Origin: Collinsella aerofaciens
Lineage (GTDB): Bacteria > Actinomycetota > Coriobacteriia > Coriobacteriales > Coriobacteriaceae
Reading direction: 5' to 3'
Assembly (NCBI RefSeq): GCF_005844325.1
Contig: NZ_SPFY01000003.1
Location: 62,001-126,000, forward strand
Length of the DNA stretch: 64,000 bases
Below the pieces are notes generated by a model. The model worked only from the letters and a program-made list of their open reading frames with translations, did no database searches and was not told the origin of the DNA. Every line of letters begins with the position of its first letter. The stretch's first letter is position 1. Position numbers and translations under genes: made by a program. Shown here one piece after another: positions 52,967 through 63,101 of the stretch.

Positions 52967-53761
52967 ATGCAAATGGGGAAGGGCGACGTTTTGACGATCG
53001 ATATGAATAGTGCGGCGGGCACGAACGGTGTGGGCGGCGCCGAGGTCGTTCCGCTCATCGAGCTGCGCGACGTGGTGTTCTCCTATGCGGGGCATACGGT
53101 TGTCGATGGCGTGTCGCTGCAGGTCGATCGTGGTGAACTCGTTGCCCTGCTCGGTCCCAACGGCTGCGGCAAGACGACGATTATGCGTCTTATTAACGGC
53201 CTTGAACTCGCGGACGCAGGGGCATACCTGTTTGACGGGCACGTGGTCGATGCGGCGTATCTGAAGGATTCTGCTGCTGCTCAGAAGTTCCACCAGCGCG
53301 TGGGCTTCGTGTTCCAAAACGCCGATGCCCAGCTGTTCTGCGCCACGGTGGACGAGGAAGTTGCTTTTGGTCCCGCGCAGATGGGGCTGCCGGCAGACGA
53401 GCTCGAGCGCCGCGTGCGCGATGCCATGGGGCTGTTCCAGGTTGCCGACCTTGCCGACGCCTCTCCCTATCAGCTCTCGGGCGGGCAAAAGAAGCGTGTG
53501 GCGCTGGCGGCAGTTGTATCGATGAACCCCGATATCCTAGTGCTCGATGAGCCCACCAATGGGCTCGACGAGGATTCATGCGACATCGTGGTCAACTTCT
53601 TGCTGGCCTACGTCGCGGCGGGTAAGACGGTCTTGATGAGCACGCATCACCAGGATTTGGTGCGACGCCTGGGTGCCCGTGCAATCTATATCGATCGATA
53701 TCACCATGTGGTCGAGGCGCCTTCGCCGTCGTATGGAACCGAAAGCGGTACTACGGACTAG
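52967..53761 (+). CDS. ECF transporter ATP-binding protein, CbiO/NikO
   Basis: 264 aa. Walker A GPNGCGKTT, Q-loop VFQNADAQLF (typical of ECF ATPases), signature LSGGQKKRVALAA, Walker B ILVLDEPTNGLDE and switch His in MSTHHQD. The first 30 residues are a poorly conserved lead; ATGs at 52967, 52973 and 53003 are all possible and none has a strong ribosome site. Last gene of the importer. Confidence 0.92.
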   Translation: MQMGKGDVLTIDMNSAAGTNGVGGAEVVPLIELRDVVFSYAGHTVVDGVSLQVDRGELVALLGPNGCGKTTIMRLINGLELADAGAYLFDGHVVDAAYLKDSAAAQKFHQRVGFVFQNADAQLFCATVDEEVAFGPAQMGLPADELERRVRDAMGLFQVADLADASPYQLSGGQKKRVALAAVVSMNPDILVLDEPTNGLDEDSCDIVVNFLLAYVAAGKTVLMSTHHQDLVRRLGARAIYIDRYHHVVEAPSPSYGTESGTTD

Positions 53762-53841
53762 TTGCTGCGTAGAGCGTGCGTAGCCGCCCGCGCGGCTTTG
53801 CCGTGATGGTATAGTTATCCAGGTTTTTTATGGGGGTGGCT

Positions 53842-54690
53842 ATGCCAAGTTGGAACATTCATATCGCTCAGACGGAGCGTTTGCTGGAGCGCACCGGTGC
53901 ACTTGCCAATAGCGTGCGCGACCGCAATGCCTTTTTGTTTGGCTGCGTGGTTCCGGATATCTTCGTGGGCTATATGGTCCCTGGCATCGCCGATCCCATC
54001 CCGTACCGCATTACGCACTTTGCAAAGCCCGAGCCTATCCCTAAGCCTCGTGAGCATGAGTTCTGGGATACCTATGTGGCACCGTTGCTTAAAAGTTCGC
54101 CCACCGGTGCGCCAGCCGCGGCTACCTCGATTGTCGAGGAGCGCGAGCGACTGAATCGCGTGCATTATCCCCAACGTTACAAGGACGCCGAGCCGGTCGC
54201 CGGTCCCGGTGCTAGCGAGCTTTCGCTCGCGCCCGATGACGTGGCGCAGTCGCTGCTCGATCTGACGCTGGGCGTTTGGTCGCATCTGGTGGCCGATACC
54301 GTATGGAATACGCGTGTGAATCAGTACCTGGAGGCGCACGGCGGCAAGCCGTGCGAGGAATTCCGCATTAAAAAGCAAGGCGACTTTGACTGGTTTGGCA
54401 AGACACTCGGCATCGTTTCGATACCGCGCGCGACCGATCGCCTGTATACTGCGGCGACCCGTTTTGGTCAGTATCCCATCCATAAGGAGTATGTGCTCAA
54501 GACCATCGGCGTTATGCACGAGATTGTACGCGAAAACCCCGGCGAGTCCGATCATCCGCCGTATCGCCTGCTAACCGAGGAGTTTTTCGATACAACGTTT
54601 ACCGAGGTCATCGAGCTAACCGAGGCGGGATTTGCGGCTCGCGTCGAATCGCCCGATATGCCTGCGCTTCCCCTGATTGCTAGCTGCTAG
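53842..54690 (+). CDS. zinc-dependent phospholipase C family protein
   Basis: 282 aa. MPSWNIHIAQTERLLERTG, then FLFGCVVPDIFVGYM and HFA (metal-ligand-type His and Asp), and GVWSHLVADTVWN, match the alpha-helical Zn_dep_PLPC domain. Despite the family name, such stand-alone proteins without signal peptide are uncharacterised. GGGGGTGG precedes the ATG at 53842 (53830 is possible). Its TAG overlaps the convergent gene's stop at a shared CTAG. Confidence 0.82.
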   Translation: MPSWNIHIAQTERLLERTGALANSVRDRNAFLFGCVVPDIFVGYMVPGIADPIPYRITHFAKPEPIPKPREHEFWDTYVAPLLKSSPTGAPAAATSIVEERERLNRVHYPQRYKDAEPVAGPGASELSLAPDDVAQSLLDLTLGVWSHLVADTVWNTRVNQYLEAHGGKPCEEFRIKKQGDFDWFGKTLGIVSIPRATDRLYTAATRFGQYPIHKEYVLKTIGVMHEIVRENPGESDHPPYRLLTEEFFDTTFTEVIELTEAGFAARVESPDMPALPLIASC

Positions 54691-55760
54691 CTGGCCGGCT
54701 TGGCGGTGAATAGCTCAACCCAATTGACAAGTAGCTCTTGCCGCAGGGTGACTTCGGCGGCGCGCTCCTGTTTGGTCTTTGGGGTGTAGGAAAGTCCAGC
54801 CTTTTTATGGATGAGCTCGGCTATGTGGTCGAAGCTCTTCTTATCCTTAATCTGGCCAAAGGTAATTTGGATGACGTCGTAGCCCATGCTTGTGAGCGCG
54901 GTGGCGCGCTCGGCATCGGAGAGGCTCGCGGCTTCGCTGTCGTGGGCGGAGCGGCCTTGGCATTCAAGGATGACACCCATGCTGTCGGTGGCGCTTTCGA
55001 TGAGGATATCGGCGTAGCAGCAGGTTTTGTCATACAGCGAGCGCGCGGCGTCGCTGAGTGGGATGCGCACGTTGTTTGCGATGTTGATGCCCATGCCGCC
55101 CTCGTCGCGGGGGAGCGAGATAAGCATGGAGGTCTGTACTTCGAAGGGCGAGGCGGTCTGTCCTGTCATGCGTTCGGCGGCCCAGCGGAGCTGCTTAACA
55201 CCGCGCAGGCCTGCGGCCTGCTTGGCGAACGCGGCGATATCCGCTGCGGAAAGAAGCGGCGTGCGCTTCCACAGGTTGGTATCCTTGCCGTTGACGTCGA
55301 TAACCCGCTCCCAGCCGCAGTTGGGTGGAATGAGCTTAAGCGAAATAGCTTCATCAAGTTGCCGTTGCGCTCGTTTGCAGGGTGTATACACAGCAAACGA
55401 GCTGCACATCTCATAACACGCCATAAGCAGCTGGTTGCGTGAGACCTGCGTAGCAAGGTTGAGCAGTGTGAACTCGGGCGATGTGACATCAAACCCATGC
55501 TCGGTTTGCCTAAACGACCCGGGAGGCGGCTCTTGGGTCAGGAGGTGCGATTTAAACAGGCTTCGCGACCCGGATTGTGCCCGAGTGAATACAATCCTGT
55601 GAAGCGGTGCGTGAAGCAGGTCTTTTACAACTGCATGACTTCCGAGGCCGCAACATCTGCGATCCATATTGCCAAGGCTAATGGCAGGGTAAAGGCCTAA
55701 TATCTGTGGCGGGATACGGTGATAGTAAAAAGCGGATTGACCGCATAGCGTCAGGTCCAT
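54687..55760 (-). CDS. orphan protein with PD-(D/E)XK-like C-terminal domain
   Basis: 357 aa. GGAGGA on the minus strand selects 55760 over 55829. The N-terminal half (about 1-200) is of unknown type, with a short HRIVFTR strand and LNLATQVSRNQLLMACYEM helix reminiscent of AbiEi-like or DUF559-linked proteins. The C-terminal part (about 255-330) reads CYADILIES..GVILECQGRSAH.., then ERATALTSMGYDVIQITFGQI. This fits the Asp, Glu-x-Gln and helix order of a restriction/Vsr-like nuclease fold. Possibly defensive or DNA-repair related; unproven. A 128-bp palindrome lies just upstream. Confidence 0.65.
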   Translation of the reverse strand: MDLTLCGQSAFYYHRIPPQILGLYPAISLGNMDRRCCGLGSHAVVKDLLHAPLHRIVFTRAQSGSRSLFKSHLLTQEPPPGSFRQTEHGFDVTSPEFTLLNLATQVSRNQLLMACYEMCSSFAVYTPCKRAQRQLDEAISLKLIPPNCGWERVIDVNGKDTNLWKRTPLLSAADIAAFAKQAAGLRGVKQLRWAAERMTGQTASPFEVQTSMLISLPRDEGGMGINIANNVRIPLSDAARSLYDKTCCYADILIESATDSMGVILECQGRSAHDSEAASLSDAERATALTSMGYDVIQITFGQIKDKKSFDHIAELIHKKAGLSYTPKTKQERAAEVTLRQELLVNWVELFTAKPAS

Positions 55761-56118
55761 GATGTCCTCCTGGTCGAAATATGCTTTTGGACCGTGCGAT
55801 GCCAGTGTCAATTCGGAAGTATGCGGCAAAATCTAAACCTTGTGAGCAGACCTGGCTTTTGAGGCTAGTTTATCAGGCATTTTGTTGCGAAAAAACGGGG
55901 TGTGCTCGGAGGTATCAGAATTTGCCGCATACTTCCGAAAAGCAGGTCAATCCGGCTCTTGCTAAAACGATTTAGCAGCGTCGGTTAAGGTGTGGGTTTG
56001 CCACCGGGCGAACACTTTTAGCGCTTGGGACTTTATTCATTGGGTCTCGAAGGGTGGATTTCGCGCTTTTGGTAAAGAAATGAGTGTGTGTTTTGCCGTG
56101 CGCCGGCATTGGCACAGA
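55761..56118. other. intergenic region with a nested palindrome
   Basis: No gene is seen. The 55812-55939 element dominates. A degenerate stretch up to the pyruvate kinase terminator holds nothing recognisable. Confidence 0.5.
55812..55939. repeat. 128-bp nested palindromic element
   Basis: Arms 55812-55834 and 55917-55939 pair over 23 bp with one mismatch. Inner GAGCA and TGCTC segments, and TTTTGTTGCGAAAAAA near the tip, add structure. It shares GGGTGTGCTCGG with the element at 21203 and has nearly the same length. Confidence 0.88.
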
Positions 56119-56154
56119 AAAAGGGCCCGGAAGGCTTCGCCTTCCGGGCCCTTT
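56116..56154 (-). terminator. terminator after pyruvate kinase
   Basis: A perfect 16-bp stem (56120-56135 with 56139-56154) with a 3-base loop. On the minus strand it runs into TTTTTCTG. Confidence 0.92.
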
Positions 56155-56182
56155 GCGATGCAAGTGTGCTTGCAAGTACGAC

Positions 56183-57643
56183 TTAGCGCACCTGAGCGAC
56201 GTAAGCGACGTTGGTCGAGGAGACCTTGTCCTCGAGCTGGACGCTCATGCGGGGATCGCCAGCGGTGGCGACGGTCAGGTCGCCGGCCTCGACGTAGCCG
56301 AGCTCCTTAGCGGTCTCGATCGCCTTGACGATCGTGCCGTTGACGGTGCCCTGGGTAATCTCGGCCTGGTGCGGGATAACGCCCCAGTACATGATCATCT
56401 GCTGGACGGCCCACTCGTGGCGGGAGAACGCGCAGATCGGCATGTTGGGACGGAAGTGCGAGATCAGGCGAGCAGTACGGCCGGTGGTCGTCGGCACGGT
56501 GATGCACTTGGCGCCAACGGTGGTGGCCATGTTCACAGCGGACATACCCACAACGTTGTTGACAACGCGGGTGCCGTGAGCGTCAGCCGGAACCTCGAGC
56601 GGAGCGTGAGCCGGGAGGTACTTCTCGGTCTCGAGAGCAATGCTGGCCTGCATCTTGACGGCCTCGACCGGGTACTTACCGGCAGCGGACTCGCCGGACA
56701 GCATAACGGCGTCGGTGCCGTCGTAAATGGCGTTAGCAACGTCGGCAACCTCGGCGCGCGTCGGGCGCGGGTTCTGCTGCATGGAGTCGAGCATCTGCGT
56801 AGCGGTGATAACGGGCTTGTAGGCCGCGTTGCACTTGGCGATGATCTCCTTCTGGATGTGCGGAACGAGCTCGGGCTTGATCTCGATGCCCAGGTCGCCA
56901 CGGGCGACCATGATGCCGTCGGAAGCCTCGAGGATCTCGTCGAAGTTCTCGACGCCCAGGGCGCACTCGATCTTCGGGAAGATCGTCACGTGCTCGCCGC
57001 CGTTCTCGCGGCAAAGCTCGCGGATGCCGCGGACGGACTCGCCGTCGCGGATGAAGGAAGCGGCGATGTAGTCGATGTTCTCGGTCAGGCCAAAGAGGAT
57101 GTCCTGACGATCGCGCTCGGTGATGGCGGGCAGCGAGATGTTGACGTTGGGCATGTTGACGCCCTTGCGCTCGCCGATCAGGCCGTCGTTCTTAACGACG
57201 CAGGTCATGTCCTGGCCGTCGACGGACTCGACCTCGAGGGCAACCAGGCCGTCATCGATCAGGATGAGGGAGCCCTTCTCGACCTCGGAGGGCAGAGCCA
57301 GGTAGTCGAGGGAGATGTGCTCAGAGGTGCCGTGGAAATCCTCGGTCGTGGGCTGAGCGGTGACGACGATCTTGTCGCCGGTCTTGACGGCAACCTTCTT
57401 GCCGTCGACCAGAAGGCCGGTGCGGACCTCGGGGCCCTTGGTGTCGAGCAGGATGCCGACGGGCATACCGAGCTCCTTGGAAATACGACGGACGCGCTCG
57501 ATGCGACCGTGGTGCTCGTCGTAGGAGCCGTGCGAGAAGTTAAAACGGGCGACGTTCATGCCCGCCTTGATCATCTCGCGGATGGTCTCGTCGCTATCGC
57601 AGGCGGGACCCATGGTGCATACAATCTTGGTGCGCTTGTACAT
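56183..57643 (-). CDS. pyk: pyruvate kinase
   Basis: 486 aa. Final ATP-forming step of glycolysis. MYKRTKIVCTMGPAC, MNVARFNFSHGSYDEH, LDTKGPEVRTG, catalytic Lys in IFPKIECALGVENFDEIL, MVARGDLGIE, and KPVITATQMLDSM. The C-terminal regulatory domain is at about 350-486. GGAGGT lies before the ATG. A TATAAT -10 occurs on the minus strand at 57712-57707. Confidence 0.96.
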   Translation of the reverse strand: MYKRTKIVCTMGPACDSDETIREMIKAGMNVARFNFSHGSYDEHHGRIERVRRISKELGMPVGILLDTKGPEVRTGLLVDGKKVAVKTGDKIVVTAQPTTEDFHGTSEHISLDYLALPSEVEKGSLILIDDGLVALEVESVDGQDMTCVVKNDGLIGERKGVNMPNVNISLPAITERDRQDILFGLTENIDYIAASFIRDGESVRGIRELCRENGGEHVTIFPKIECALGVENFDEILEASDGIMVARGDLGIEIKPELVPHIQKEIIAKCNAAYKPVITATQMLDSMQQNPRPTRAEVADVANAIYDGTDAVMLSGESAAGKYPVEAVKMQASIALETEKYLPAHAPLEVPADAHGTRVVNNVVGMSAVNMATTVGAKCITVPTTTGRTARLISHFRPNMPICAFSRHEWAVQQMIMYWGVIPHQAEITQGTVNGTIVKAIETAKELGYVEAGDLTVATAGDPRMSVQLEDKVSSTNVAYVAQVR

Positions 57644-58084
57644 TCAGACCTCCATCTGACATCGTCTTGCGCTGATAGATAAACCATAAGAAATAAAACC
57701 GAGTTGATTATAACGAAATGGCGTCCGAATACCCCAAAAAATCGACCGTATGCCGAATTAGAAGTTCATTTTTTGCGGAAAAACGGTATATGCAAAAACT
57801 TTACCAACCGTTCTAACCGCTGCTATCTGGGCGATATTTCAATTTGATGATGCGCCGAAGAAAAAACGTTTTATCAGTATTGAGCATCACACGGTCTGCA
57901 CCGTTGCTTATGGACCATATTTCCAAATGGATTGTTTTGGCTAGACGCGTTGCTTTGGGGTACCATAGCTCCACTATCAACTGCCGCTCAGCACGGCAGC
58001 CTTGATGAGCCCTTGCCCTTCTCCTGGGAATTATGATCGGGCATCAATCTGCTGAGTGGCCCGAATCCCAGGAGGGGACTCTAT
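57644..58084. other. 441-bp AT-rich divergent promoter region
   Basis: No gene or strong palindrome is seen. It carries the pyk promoter side (TATAAT at 57707-57712 on the minus strand) and, near the other end, TACCATAGCTCC (57961-57972). That resembles the TACCATAGCT before metA and may be a -10 region for the ATPase gene. Confidence 0.45.
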
Positions 58085-60766
<2,682 letters not shown>

Positions 60767-60789
60767 GTCGAAAGGCCATCCTTCCCACC

Positions 60790-60880
60790 GGCCCGACCGC
60801 CTGCGGGGTTTCTTCTTCGCTGGTCCTCGCGCTTCGCGCTGCGGGATCGCTCAGAAGAAACCCCTCCCGGCGGGCGGGCC
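60790..60880. repeat. 91-bp nested palindromic element
   Basis: About 27 bp at 60790-60816 pair with 60853-60880 with a few mismatches and one bulge. GGGGTTTCTTCT and AGAAGAAACCCC are perfect. The loop contains CGCG-CTT-CGCG. No T-run; a true terminator follows at 60923. Confidence 0.8.
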
Positions 60881-60922
60881 TTCGGATGACCTCTCGGGAC
60901 CGTAAGCTGAGGAAAAGTTTGT

Positions 60923-60956
60923 GAGCTGGTCGGGCTTTGCCCGGCCAGCTCTTTTT
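60923..60956 (+). terminator. terminator after the P-type ATPase gene
   Basis: GAGCTGGTCGGG pairs with CCCGGCCAGCTC (one G-U) around a 5-base loop, then TTTTT. Confidence 0.88.
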
Positions 60957-61004
60957 GATTTAAAATACCTGCTCAGTTGTGATTTATGGTGCTGGGAGGC
61001 GCTT

Positions 61005-62189
61005 GTGGGCAAGGCGAAGGCTAAGGCGAAGAAAAAGACGACGGGGGCGCGGGCTAAGCGCGATCGTCGTCGGAAGCTCGCGACCGAAGCCCCCGCGTCT
61101 GCCGAGGAGCTGCTGGCAAACGTGCCGGGACTTGACGCGCTGCAGGATGTTCCGGCGTTCGATGACCTGCCGGTCGATGAAGCTCAGCAGGCGGCATTTG
61201 ACGACTTTTGCGCACATACCGAGGAGCCCGAGCAGATGCAGCTTGGCGCCGTGGTGCGCTTGGATCGCGGGTTTCCGCTGGTGGCGACTGCCGACGACAC
61301 CTTCCGCGCCGAGCATGCCGTGGGGTTTGCCAAGTCGCGCGGCGAGGACGAGGTCCTGCTGCCTGCCGTGGGCGACCGTGTGGCGGTGCGCCGCGCTCCC
61401 GGGCACGATATGGGCGTGATTGAGTGCGTGCTGCCGCGCCGTACGAGCTTTGAGCGTTGGCGCGGCCGTGCCCGCGGAGAGCGTCAGGTGCTCTGCTCCA
61501 ACGTGGATTGCGTGCTAATCGTGCAGGCGCTCGGTGCCGGTGAGGTGCTGCTCGACCGCGTGGCGCGCTCGCTGGTGTTGGCGCTCGACTGCGATGCCGA
61601 ACCGGTGGTGGTGCTCACCAAAGCTGATCGCTGCGATGCCGAGGAGCTCGAGCGCGATCTGGACCGCGTGCGCCGCCTGGTGGGTCCGGACGTGCGCGTG
61701 ATCGTGACGTCCTCTGCCGAGGGGCGCGGCCTGGACGAGGTTCGTTCCTGCGTGCCTGCCGGGAGCTGCGCCATGATTCTGGGCGAGTCGGGTGCCGGCA
61801 AGTCGACGCTGCTCAATGCGCTGCTGGGCCACGATACGTTGGCGACTGGCGGTGTGCGCGAACGCGACGACCAGGGCCGTCACACTACCGTCGCGCGCGT
61901 GATGGTGGCACTGCCGGGCGACGCCGGCGTGATCGCCGATGCCCCGGGCCTGCGCAGCTTACCGCTCGTGGGTCACGAGCGGGGTCTGGCGCGCGCCTTC
62001 CCCGAGATTGTCGAGGCATCGCGCGCGTGCCGGTTTGGCGATTGCACGCATACCCATGAGCCGGGTTGTGCCGTTCGCGAGGCCGAGGACGCCGGGCAGA
62101 TCGACAGCCTGCGTTTGGAAACGTTCCAAAACCTGGCGTCATCCATGCGCGTGAGTGCTCAAATGCTCGATCCCGATGTCCACCTGTAA
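61005..62189 (+). CDS. rsgA: ribosome small-subunit-dependent GTPase A
   Basis: 394 aa circularly permuted GTPase that checks 30S maturation. The GTG start at 61005 follows GGGAGG; upstream ATG at 60921 lies in a terminator and is rejected. OB-fold (about 80-165), then G4 (VVLTKADRCD) before G1 (GESGAGKSTL) and G3 (DAPGLRS), and a zinc site (CRFGDCTHTHEPGC). The first 25 residues (GKAKAKAKKKTTGARAKRDRRRK) are a strongly basic tail that could bind rRNA. Confidence 0.94.
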   Translation: MGKAKAKAKKKTTGARAKRDRRRKLATEAPASAEELLANVPGLDALQDVPAFDDLPVDEAQQAAFDDFCAHTEEPEQMQLGAVVRLDRGFPLVATADDTFRAEHAVGFAKSRGEDEVLLPAVGDRVAVRRAPGHDMGVIECVLPRRTSFERWRGRARGERQVLCSNVDCVLIVQALGAGEVLLDRVARSLVLALDCDAEPVVVLTKADRCDAEELERDLDRVRRLVGPDVRVIVTSSAEGRGLDEVRSCVPAGSCAMILGESGAGKSTLLNALLGHDTLATGGVRERDDQGRHTTVARVMVALPGDAGVIADAPGLRSLPLVGHERGLARAFPEIVEASRACRFGDCTHTHEPGCAVREAEDAGQIDSLRLETFQNLASSMRVSAQMLDPDVHL

Positions 62190-62206
62190 TTGATTTTTCC
62201 TATGAC

Positions 62207-62241
62207 AGCCGTCTTCCAACTGTTCGGGAGACGGCTTTTTT
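62207..62241 (+). terminator. terminator after rsgA
   Basis: AGCCGTCTTCC pairs with GGGAGACGGCT around an 8-base loop, followed by TTTTT. Confidence 0.85.
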
Positions 62242-62279
62242 GCTGCGAAAAAGCCTCGAAACATGCAGTTTGCTGACGT

Positions 62280-62331
62280 GCTGACCAAAACCTTGCCACG
62301 AGCTTGACGGGCTGGTTAGTTTTTGGTCAGC
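62280..62331. repeat. 52-bp inverted repeat before the Tad locus
   Basis: GCTGACCAAAA (62280-62290) and TTTTGGTCAGC (62321-62331) are perfect complements. The inside pairs partly (CCTTGCC with GGCTGG). No T-run. It may be another member of the hairpin set or a regulatory site for the pilus genes. Confidence 0.65.
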
Positions 62332-62441
62332 GATTGGTTTGACATCGAAAACCGAGATCGCGATTGCGCCGCTTTGCACTCTGACCACCCAGACAATGGT
62401 GGTACGGGCATTCGCCCGGCACTGCCATGAGAGGAGCGGCC

Positions 62442-63101
62442 GTGAACAAGAGCAAGCGCATCGCCATCAGTCTGGTCGCGGGCGTGCTCGCTGCGCTGCT
62501 CTGCATGGTTTACGGCTCGTCGATTCGCTCGCAAGCCGAACAGGTCCAGGCTGAGACCTTGGCCAAGTACGGTGGCGATCGCGCCGAGGTATGCGTCGCG
62601 GCGCGCGATATCGATGTGGGCGAGACCCTCGATGAGACCAATGTCATAACCCAGGAATGGCTGACGAGTCTGCTGCCGCGTGACGCGGCGACCGAGCTGC
62701 GCCAGGTGCGCGGCGACGTGACGACTTCGCGTATTCCCAAAAACGCCGTGATCTGCAATGTCTACACCAAGGCCGAGAGCCACAAGCTCGAGGTGCCTAA
62801 GGGCAAGGTCGCCGTTTCGGTGGCGGTCGATGCCGAGCACTCGGTCGGCGGTGCTACGGGCGTGGGCAGCTACGTGGATGTGTATGTGCAAAAAGACGGC
62901 GTAACCGATCGACTGTGCGGCGCGTACGTGATCGATACCAGTGAGGATTCCGGTGCCACGCGCGAGGGCAAGATCGAATGGGTGACGCTGGCGGCTGACC
63001 CCGAAGACGTCAAGGAACTGCTGGGAGCCTCGGGCAAGGGAACGGTCAGCTTGACGATTCCCGCCACGGCGCGCGGCAAAAAGAGCGGAGGCGACGAGTG
63101 A
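62442..63101 (+). CDS. SAF-domain protein, CpaB-like Tad pilus assembly factor
   Basis: 219 aa with a GTG start behind GAGAGGAG. One N-terminal membrane helix (RIAISLVAGVLAALLCMVYG), then a SAF domain (about 50-110, EVCVAARDIDVGETLDETNV and RIPKNAVI). The Flp pilus CpaB/RcpC C-terminal region continues with VAVSVAVDAEHSVGGATGVGSYVDVYV. In Tad systems this protein acts outside the membrane in pilus assembly. Its stop overlaps the next start (TGATG), so translation is coupled. Confidence 0.82.
   Translation: MNKSKRIAISLVAGVLAALLCMVYGSSIRSQAEQVQAETLAKYGGDRAEVCVAARDIDVGETLDETNVITQEWLTSLLPRDAATELRQVRGDVTTSRIPKNAVICNVYTKAESHKLEVPKGKVAVSVAVDAEHSVGGATGVGSYVDVYVQKDGVTDRLCGAYVIDTSEDSGATREGKIEWVTLAADPEDVKELLGASGKGTVSLTIPATARGKKSGGDE

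Noticed and set aside
56084-57682. 532-codon plus-strand frame opposite pyruvate kinase, similarly 58031-60514 opposite the ATPase
   Set aside because: Low-complexity Asp/Leu/Val/Gly or His-rich translations produced by codon bias on the opposite strand.
60921-61004. Upstream ATG start for rsgA at 60921
   Set aside because: Those codons lie in the ATPase terminator hairpin. GGGAGG and the GTG at 61005 fit better.
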